The notes below the pieces were generated by a model, which was not told the origin of the DNA, made no database searches, and saw only the letters and a program-made list of their open reading frames with translations. From NCBI GenBank assembly GCA_973895155.1, contig OZ316899.1, positions 5,456,001 through 5,520,000 of the forward strand: a stretch of DNA of 64,000 nt, written 5' to 3'. Shown here in pieces: positions 56,286-64,000 of this stretch (its first letter is position 1; every line of letters begins with the position of its first letter). Both the position numbers and the translations under genes were made by a program. This DNA comes from Marsupella aquatica. Lineage: Eukaryota > Marchantiophyta.

Positions 56286-56819
56286 GACAAGTCCATAGAG
56301 TTATGTTTGACAGAACGTTGTTTCAATTATTCAAACATAGTTTTGTCCATCTTCCTCGTCATTTCCAACGTACGCACACATACATCGTTTCTACAGATGT
56401 AACTTACGTTTTTGACTGACCCGTAAGTTTTTTACGTCGTCTAGCACATGGTTACCATATATATACGTTGTATATTACAATGTAAAATGAAGCAGGCAAC
56501 GTTACTAACATCAATAAGAAACTTTACGTTGTATGGTATATTGTATGAATGAATTAACGTCATGAGAGACAAGGTAAAATTTTATTTCCTTGGAATGGTA
56601 ACCATTATTTTTATAAAAAGAACAGTTCCCCCGTGAAAAGCCCCACGGGGGGTATGATAGCCATGACAGAAAACAGAAAACCTGTTACCAGGGGTTTATT
56701 TTCTGTTAACAGGGAAATTGTACCTATTACCAGTAAGCTTGTCCCTGTTACCAGTTTTGCCTGAACCATAACGTGCATATCCACCACTCTAAGGTGCATA
56801 TCCACCACTCTAATGGCAT

Positions 56820-57355
56820 AATTTTTCGGGGGGCAATAAAGTTTAAAACAAACAATTATTTTGTGCCATCCGATGGATGAAGTGTACTATCAATCCTCCA
56901 TTGACACAACAATTTATTGTAGAAGATAAAAAACATGGTATTAGGAGTGTGCCTAAAGAAACATTCATGCAAATCAATCTATTTTCATCGCCAAATAGTG
57001 ACCCTTAGAGTGGGACCCACCATAGCACATGTCAATCGTGGAGTCCAAATCAACCCAATCTAAAGGAGTTGATTAAATGGACCTTGTAACGTCACAAACA
57101 AATGACAAATCACATCCTTGAGGCTTTGAAGACAGTAGACAATTTAATCAACTTACACATTTTAAATAAAACAAGAGGTCATTCTTCCACAATGCACGTA
57201 CATAATGAAGCAATGAATATCCAGTTTCCTAGAACCAGCGCCCGGCGCTAACCAACAAAGTCTCAATAAAACAACTAAAATATCCGTTGGAAAAAGACAA
57301 AATAGGGAATAACCGTTATATTGAACGATGACCTATTGGGCAGTTTCGATCTCTC
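56820..57355. other. Left non-coding part of element C
   Basis: AT-rich, no frame. A quasi-palindrome CAGCGCCCGGCGCTA lies at 57236-57250, just downstream of the transposase gene end. Confidence 0.6.
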
Positions 57356-60300
57356 TCATAAGCCATTCAAGTTCTGCCTCTCCAGCACAAGCCTGACTTC
57401 GCCTAAAGTCAAAATAGGTTGGCTACAAAGAGTCGACTCCTCAATCTCAAGTTTGAAAACATTTATGTACACCCAGTATAGATGTTTGCAAGGCATGTAC
57501 GACTTGCCACACGAATGTCGGAGGAAGAAGTCTTCACAAGAGCAAGCGGGGAAGATACAGATTTGGACGAAGTATGTGCTTGGTGATCGATGGTTCTCAT
57601 GGGTTCGAATTCGAAATTGCTTTCCAAAAGCATTTCCGGTCTGAACATTCCATTCCCCATCCAAACTCATCACTTCTTGTCGTGCAGACTCCATTCGCTT
57701 CGTGTGACCCACAGTGAGATTAGACCGAGGCCTTGAGTTCCTCCCATTCCGACTACCAAGTCGGAGATTCGGCTCCAAAAACCTTATTGTTTCTGGGAAC
57801 ACGTTAACATTTATCCTGAGGTCAAAAGCAGATGGCACAGATCGACTCAATCCTGTTGTTCGCGCTAAGACAAGTCCTTGCTCTTCCAGGAATGTAATTT
57901 CAGAAGGAGACAGGCTCGTACCCTTCAGAACAGGCAAAATGTCAGGAAAAGGAGGAAGCTTCTGAACACCACGACGCGGATGACTCTTGTAACACGCTTG
58001 GTTCGGGCAAAACCAAATCATTTCGGAGATGGGTTCGCCCCTGAAGAGACGATGGCCCTTCACGACAATTCCGACAACACCTTCAGACGAATGGAAGCCA
58101 ACCTTCTTGATACGATTTCGACACTCATCGCGATCCGAACTCCCATTCAGTGTACCATTGCATTGCGGACCTGCTCCATACTTCGATGTCCGTCGCAACT
58201 GCCACTGCCCCGGAGGGACATCCTTCTCTAGCACAATCGTGCGTGGAAGTTGATTCTGAAGTGCTGCTGGGGCATTGAGCGGAGGTTTTGAGGATCTTGT
58301 TGTTCGGGTTGTTTGAGGAGTATAGTCCAGTGAATCAGTATCACTCTCTGATGTGACCATACCTGAGAGATTCACCGCCTTTGTGACAGGATGATCAGAA
58401 CTTGAGGGAATAGAAGAAAAGTCAGTTCTGTTCAGGTTCTTCCTTTTCAAACCACGAGTATTTGGTGTGGTTATTAGAACGGTGTCATGCCGATGGGAAT
58501 CTTGTGGAGAGACAGTCCCAGTTGCATGTCCCTTCCTCTTCATTGACTTCGTCATTATATCTCCATTCAGGGGAGTACTTCTTTCCAAATCGAATTCTGC
58601 TGCGTTAGATAGAAGCATATTAGTCACTTCTTCAAACAATCTTGGCAAACCTGCTTGATCGGCGGAACGGAACGCCAATTCCCATATAGTTGGCCCCTTC
58701 CCCCGGTTCAAGCCTTTACGGTATGCACTGTATCCGGCAACTTGAGACAGAGCACGGTTTTGATCAACTTTGCAAGCTTCATAAAGACCGACCTTTTTCT
58801 TTGTAGCCGAGGCTTTCATGGACGCATGCCTTGATTCTGACCCTGTACAGTTGGGGATCAAGGCACCTTCCTCAGCGCTTTTGCTCTGCCATACGAAAAT
58901 GTCAACCGTAAGTAGTATTCTATTACCAGCGCCCGGCGCTGGCAACATAAATATGTAGAACAGGCCTGAAATACAATTTCAATGTTTAATACTGAATTCT
59001 AACTACATATTGGCTTCAATTTCTTGTACTACTTGTTTTGACGTGTATGGAGAAAATAACCAGCGCCTGGCGCTAATATGAAGTTGATGAACATTACAGT
59101 CTAGATAGATGGATGCCTTACCACTCGAATAAAATTGCCCCACTGGCGCCAACGAACAACCCACCAAGATATCCAGCTTTGCAGCATCTTCAGCTTTCCG
59201 GGGACACAGTTTCCTGATTGCCACCACACAACAATCTCTCGGGACACCCGGTATGCTGCCACAAATGATGGAGCATTTCTCAGCTTCTCCCAAAGTCTCC
59301 GATGCTCCGATTGACATTCTTCCAGTACTCCTTCCTTGGAATGACGATGAAAAGATTGATAAAAGTGAAATGCATTAGAGCGCTCCCTCTCCGGGTCCGG
59401 GTGTCCACCAAAAAAAACATTTCGCATTGCATTCCATCCAACTTGTGCATTGTCGGCCATAAATCCTTGGATGACAACCTCCTGAAGTTCATTTTCTTTG
59501 CAAACCTCAATCATCACTCTCCATGCCTTTTCAAAAGACTCAGTGTCTTCACCTTTCAACTCGCATGTGAAAATTGTACACAGTGCACGGAAATTGTGGT
59601 CGTAGACGTGTGCGCTGAAAGTAAACCAATCCGTGGTGACACGCTGCATCACATCGAAACTTACCCAGGCTCCTTCGAGTCTTCCACCCAGTTGCATTTG
59701 CCTCAAAAGATCCACACCGGAACCGTGACCTTTCACGGTCATTTTAAAGATGTGAGGCCTATCGTTCTGACATCCCTGACCTGGAAGCAAATACCTCTGG
59801 AGAAACGACACATGAATCCTCCTCTGCATTTGCGAGAGAAAATCTAATTCACCCTGACCTTTTTGGTCTATCCTAACGCTCCGACAAAGAGATGCAAACT
59901 TCTACGGAGTGGAAAGGACCATCAGAGACTTCCATATTTCAGTTTCTTCGATATCGACCATGTCGTCAACATGTTCGCAGAGAGATTTCACTAAGGACCC
60001 TGTAGCAGAATTCAAGATCCCTGCCGGTTTTGACAGAGGATTGGCTTCATGTTTTTTTTTAATTAGATCCTCAGCTATCTTCTCCGCACTCCTACATAAG
60101 GTTTTTCTACCTGGATGGTTGTGCTCACCTATATGAATTGCTAGGCGGGACATATGACCACATGTTTCCGCATCAAGTAATACTTGGGGGTACATGTAAA
60201 ACAAACGGGCAGGGCAGTACTTCACACAAAAAGGAATCTGTTCGCAGTAATGACAAACAACACCTCCCTCTTCGATGAAAGATCCCACAGCATACTGACC

Positions 60301-61062
60301 ACTGAGCTTTGGAGTACCCTGCCATGCCTTAGCATTTGCCTTCTTCTTCCTTTGGAAATAGTCGCAGGACTTGTTCCTGCATTCAATGAATCCCGTACAG
60401 GTAACCTTCCCAAACTGCCAAAGGTTTTTAGGATGAACAGTTGCATTTGTTGGAAATATGCGTGTCCAAATGTAACAATCTTTGGCACGATCCATGTCCC
60501 TAAGCCTAGAGCCTTTAGAGAGCATCTTATCAATGGGCGGCAACTCAAACACGACGTTACCATTGTACTTAGTTGGCAGACAGGACACTTGTTCATGCCT
60601 GAAATCACCCGCTGATATGAACCGTGACAACTCACTATGACCAGTTGATTTGAGTAACGTATCCATCGCACTGTGCCGGTACACGACCTCCAACTGCTTA
60701 GAGCTTCCCGGAGTCTCAGCTTTCACGACAGCAGGGAGCGGGCTTTTCTTCTTCGACGGTGGACTTAGAGTACGATCTCCATCCTCACTTGAAGAAATCT
60801 CAACCACATCACATGGAACCGACGGGAAACTGGACAGTCCTACATGCTGTCTTAAACGAACCGAGTACAAGATCCCTACGTAGAGATGCCAAAACCGTTC
60901 ACCGTCATCGACATTGAACGTTGCAGCATCCTCGATATCATCAATGGATTCGAGCTCTCGAACAATGGCCTCAATGTCATTCATCTTCAAATCAAATCTC
61001 CCGCAGAGATACCTCTCCCGGACCTGCTTGTACGTATCTTCCATGGGGACGGGGATAGTCAC
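57356..61062 (-). CDS. Element C transposase: zinc ribbon, MULE DDE core, SWIM zinc finger
   Basis: Exon 1 runs from ATG 61062 to donor GTAAGG at 59121. The intron is 58887-59121. Exon 2 (58886-57356) begins SKSAEEGALIPNCTGSESRH. Features in order are an N-terminal part with a Ser/Glu patch (VEISSSEDGD), CTGFIECRNKSCDYF and GGVVCHYCEQIPFCV zinc-binding blocks, and the DDE core with GAWVSFDVMQRVTTDWFTFS, MADNAQVGWNAMRNVFF and HFYQSFHRHSKEG. A C-terminal SWIM finger, FPACSCEDFFLRH with YMPCKHLYWVYI, is near 57540-57480. One TAG at 59902-59904 (codon 387; Gln in element B) is the only break. The protein would bind the terminal repeats and cut and paste the element. Confidence 0.9.
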
Positions 61063-62035
61063 AATATCTTCAGAACCGAATCAAGAAAGAACGATAGACC
61101 GAGACATGGTGAACAAAAACAAAAACCGAGGGCTATAGCGTTTGAAAGAAGAAAAGTTCATGGTATTGTTCAGCTTATATCTGTCGAACCTGGGAATTTG
61201 ACGTTAACCGATCCGTTTGTATACGACATAAAACATTGACGATGGAGGATCCGTTGGCACCATAAATGATTTTTGTCGTTTTTTCCCCGAGAAGTCCGGA
61301 TGTCAGACACGAACATATTGCTAAAAAGATCACCAACCTTACTTAAACAGACCATAAGATATGACAAGGTATTGTCAAATTTTAGTAGCGCCTGGCGCTA
61401 ACTAAAATACGCCACTAAAAATGTGTCTGAAATCTCGACATTCCAAACTAGCATCCGGCGCTAGTATAGAATAAATTCCCTGAAAATGAACATTATGACC
61501 ACATACCAGGTGGTAATTGGGAATAAATGGTGCCTTCAAAGGATGGTTTTGATGGATTATGGATGATAAATGAACATTTATACTAGCGCCGGGCGCTAGT
61601 ATTACATTTGAGAAATATTTCTCCGTAAACGATGTACTGAAGGATACTTTAATAAAATATGGGGGTGGAAAGGCCGAAATTTATGTCATAGCTCCTTCAA
61701 AAAAGACCTCTAAATTTCTTCCAGTTTATACTAGCGCCGGGCGCTATTATAAGCATACTCTAAATTGTTCACCTTGATGGTCATCATTAATGCTAGCGCC
61801 CGGCGCTAGTATTGATATGATGTTAGGAAATGTCTTTAACGGTAACATTCAACGGTAACTTATGACTTCCGTGTGTGTTACGCATCTTCTACCGTTTGAT
61901 TTTGGTAATTAAACCTTCCGTATACAGACGTTGGAAACCGCCAAACATCAGAGCTAATGGCTTTCCTCTAGGTTATGTCATCCTCCCGCTAGAATATATT
62001 ACACGTTCAGAGATGATTATAGTTCCATAATTTCA
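61063..62035. other. Divergent intergenic region of element C with quasi-palindromes
   Basis: At least five copies: 61386-61400 (TAGCGCCTGGCGCTA), near 61450 (mutated), 61582-61596 and 61732-61746 (TAGCGCCGGGCGCTA), and 61794-61808 (TAGCGCCCGGCGCTA). It is the presumed shared promoter region between transposase and cargo genes, so the motif density here is notable. Confidence 0.75.
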
Positions 62036-62068
62036 TTGTACGATAGTTTGTACGCTTCTAGAAGGAAG

Positions 62069-62823
62069 ATGATGGAGGTATTCCCCTCTTCTTCCAGAGG
62101 GTATAGTGCGGTTCCTGACCAGGAGCGAGCTTATTCTGAATCTTCGCAGTCTTCGTTTACTGGTTCAGTCTATACACGTCGTGTAACTCGTTCCTCAAAG
62201 TTGTTGCTGCTCACTTCTGTCAGCGGTGTTTTGGGTCCAAATCCTTTGCGAAGAAAGATGGACAACGTAGACACAATTGCGATCCAGGATGTTGCGGATT
62301 GCGCGCTTGCTGAGACTGATCTCATTTCAAAACATGTCATGTCTTTTGGAAAGGATTCTGGTGGATTTGACAAGGAGCCGCCTCAAATCCCTCTGTGTCG
62401 ATTGGTTCACATGGAGGTGGTTCGTACTCTACAGAAAGACAGCTCTTCCATCGAGAAGCTGAAAGACTCTTTTCGTAGTATGGGTTACAACTCTTCGATA
62501 GGGATGCATTTCTATGTGCAGCCAACGGATGAGAACGGAATTGTTCTGACCTGTACCCAGGACATTCGTGATTCATGGGATCCAATATGGCAATTGGAGA
62601 ACGAGAAGTTTGAGGCTGAATGCGAGGTTGACCCGGATTTTCTCGTCTTGAAGGATAAGATGTTCTCTGTATTCGATGGAAATCACAGGCTGTACTCCTG
62701 GACGCTTGTAACAGAGGAGAACCCGGACAATCCAAAATATCATCCTCGTGTGCTCTGTACAATATTTAAAGGAGACAAGGGATCTCTCATTGAAATTGAG
62801 GCAGCTATGCACACCGTGAATCA
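62069..62823 (+). CDS. ParB-like domain exon of element C cargo
   Basis: An open frame runs from 62036; ATG 62069 or 62072 gives MMEVFPSSSRGYSAVPDQER. After a Ser-rich start (SQSSFTGSVYTRRVTRSSKL), the ParB-like region begins at IPLCRLVHMEVVRTLQKDSS, continues with MGYNSSIGMHFYVQP and reaches MFSVFDGNHRLYSWTLV near 62660-62710. DGNHR is the hallmark of ParB/Srx-type domains (DGxHR). It ends at donor GTAAGT (62824). The frame is intact, unlike in element B. In bacteria and phages such domains are often joined to N4/N6 methylases, and the paralogous gene in element B does end in one. Confidence 0.8.
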
Positions 62824-62948
62824 GTAAGTTCTCATGATTTCCAGTTCTTTCCTTAAATCTTGCGAGTGCTGTATTTACTAGCGCTCGGCGCTGCTTATAC
62901 ATGAATTGTTTTTCATTGACTCTTACTCTCAATGTTTGTTCGTGTAAG

Positions 62949-64000
62949 CTTGGCCAAGCAGTTGTAGAGCCTTCCTGGATCCTGGATGCGGACAAAATCA
63001 AACGAATTCTGGCGCATGACCTTGAGTATTACAGTAAACTGATTGACCCAGGTAATTTCAAGAAGTTTGAAAGCATTCGGCTGAAAACTCGGAAGGGGTC
63101 ATGGTATACAAAGAAGATGCCACAAGAAGCACTTGTTTACATTCTTTGTGAGAATAAGATAAAGTCATACTCGCATCAATTCAAACTCGACATGGAGGCA
63201 GCGGAGGCTCAAGGGAGTCCATGGTCGGCGGACGAGATTTCAAAACGGCATGCGGCCATGATGAAAGACGCAACCAAAGATTGGGCAGTGAAGTCTTCAA
63301 AAATTACGCCCTTATTAAGTCCTGAATTTGAAGATTTCCTTAGTACATGTGCAAAAATGTATGCTGTCATAGAGAGAAACAAGAGAGAGAAGAAGCCTGA
63401 CACCGTTGTATGTACGATGGACCGCGCACGATTGTTCACCGTTGTTTCTGCTCTAGACCCAAAGTTACGAAGCACTTTACTTGTGGCACATTGCAATCCT
63501 GAGCTGCGGAGACAGTTTTTTCACCCAGCAAGTGTTAATGATGATCCAGTCAAACAGTGGTGCCACACTTGGATCACTTGGAATAGTGTGGAGGGAATTG
63601 CTGCTGGCATGTTACATTCATGTCTACGTGAAGTTGAGCAAACCATGCACGTGAATAGATTGGAAGAGTGGAATTGTAGTTCGTTTGATGATCTAGTTCA
63701 GTTTGTTACAAATGAATTCAAGAGATTTGGTGATTCCGTGAAGAATAAGTTCTTTCACACTATGTGGCCTTCAAAGTACCCTGACAAAGAAGATTACACC
63801 CAGAGAAACCAGAAGCGAGCGAAGAGGTTTGTGTATAGGTTCTACATGCACATGGAGGTAACCAAACCTGATTACTTCTGGGCATATCCTGCAGCTTTTA
63901 TGAAGTGGATTTCAATAAGTGAAGATGATGCCTTGGCTGATTTGTACTCTATGTACCCCACGGAGGGCATATTTCCTCCGAGACCAATGATAGAATGGGA
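62949..64000 (+). CDS. Middle exon of element C cargo, runs off the window
   Basis: The phase reading LGQAVVEPSWILDADKIKRI is open to the window end (more than 345 codons). Blocks shared with element B are KTRKGSWYTKKMPQEALVYI, CTMDRARLFTVVSALDPKLR, ITWNSVEGIAAGMLHSC, TMWPSKYPDKEDYTQRN and YPAAFMKWISISEDDALADL. The 3' splice site reads GTAAG where element B has CCAGG, so the acceptor may be damaged or shifted. The intron 62824-62948 contains one quasi-palindrome near 62880. The methylase exons expected from element B would lie beyond the window. Confidence 0.7.

Larger units (their letters stand above)
53386..56562. mobile_element. Probable CACTA-type element with ACGT-rich ends
   Basis: Both margins (53386-53700 and 56345-56562) are dense in TACGT, ACGTC and ACGTTG words, typical of subterminal repeats. 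The outermost inverted match is TGACGTTAATT at 53386-53396 and 56552-56562. Inside lie a TNP2-like fragment (55893-56285), SET-domain pieces and an acidic ORF. No CACTA terminus or target duplication could be confirmed, so the superfamily call rests on the TNP2 fragment. Confidence 0.55.
56649..64000. mobile_element. Element C: second large Mutator-like transposon with ParB-type cargo, cut by window end
   Basis: The left end GGGGTATGATAGCCATGACA is followed by CTGTTACCAG, CTGTTAACAG and ATTACCAG words, the subterminal type also seen in the miniature elements at 11567 and 28241. A minus-strand SWIM transposase (57356-61062) and a plus-strand ParB-type gene (62069 on) are arranged as in element B, in the same order and orientation. 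TAGCGCCNGGCGCTA copies are again in introns and spacers. Reading frames are much better preserved than in B. The right end and target duplication lie outside the window. Confidence 0.87.

Noticed and set aside
53386-56562. Confirmed CACTA termini
   Set aside because: Only an 11-bp inverted match and ACGT-rich arrays were found. No CACTA/TAGTG ends or 3-bp duplication could be shown, so the call is left as probable.
1-64000. tRNA, rRNA or bacterial-type operon features
   Set aside because: None was recognised. Introns, plant-type transposons and lack of compact gene order argue against a prokaryotic or organellar origin.

Overview
This window looks like repeat-rich nuclear DNA from a streptophyte: a charophyte green alga or a seed-free land plant. 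The basis is the mix of Ty1/copia and Ty3/gypsy retrotransposons, Mutator-like (MULE) elements with SWIM zinc fingers, a TNP2-type transposase fragment and GT-AG introns. A cytosine methyltransferase inside a Ty3/gypsy element also fits, since that capture has been reported from charophyte algae. The species cannot be fixed from sequence alone. I recognise no ordinary housekeeping gene, and almost everything is transposon, transposon cargo or decayed host sequence.

Layout. 1-4430: unrecognised coding sequence, partly decayed. 4436-10702: complete Ty1/copia element (158-bp LTRs, AGTAC target duplication) with a disrupted gag-pol. 11450-28030: a minus-strand coiled-coil gene broken by nested insertions. 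One is a MULE-type miniature element (11567-14034) that itself holds an internally deleted copia (11710-13931). The other is a 13-kb DNA transposon, 'element A' (14735-27727), with perfect 26-bp terminal inverted repeats. 28241-35660: further miniature elements, TTGCAA-rich and TAGGAGGG-rich repeats, and a decayed gene. 35667-53007: a decayed minus-strand Ty3/gypsy element with a C5 cytosine methyltransferase between protease and reverse transcriptase. It is interrupted inside that methyltransferase by an 11.5-kb Mutator-like transposon, 'element B' (38943-50432), with a perfect 9-bp target duplication. 53386-56562: a probable CACTA-type element with SET-domain and TNP2 fragments. 56649-64000: a second large Mutator-like transposon, 'element C', running off the window.

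Central observation. Elements A, B and C share one plan: transposase on the minus strand in the left half, large cargo genes on the plus strand in the right half. The cargo begins with a ParB-like domain (DGNHR-type motif in C, DKNHR in B, SGQHS in A). In A and B it ends in a divergent N4/N6 DNA methyltransferase domain; C leaves the window before that point. ParB plus N4/N6 methylase is a familiar phage and bacterial arrangement. Here it sits on two unrelated eukaryotic transposase backbones: SWIM/MULE in B and C, and a DUF7869-type protein in A. Each family also carries its own short quasi-palindrome in introns and spacers: TAGCGCCNGGCGCTA in B and C, and TTGGACTCGGACCATCCCAA in A. I propose that these elements carry their own chromatin- or DNA-modifying module with dispersed recognition sites. 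The layout is read directly from sequence; the function is inference.

Decay. Many stops in copia, gypsy and the large elements fit C-to-T change of Gln or Arg codons, as expected for methylated, silenced DNA. Most elements here therefore look inactive, although element C is comparatively well preserved.
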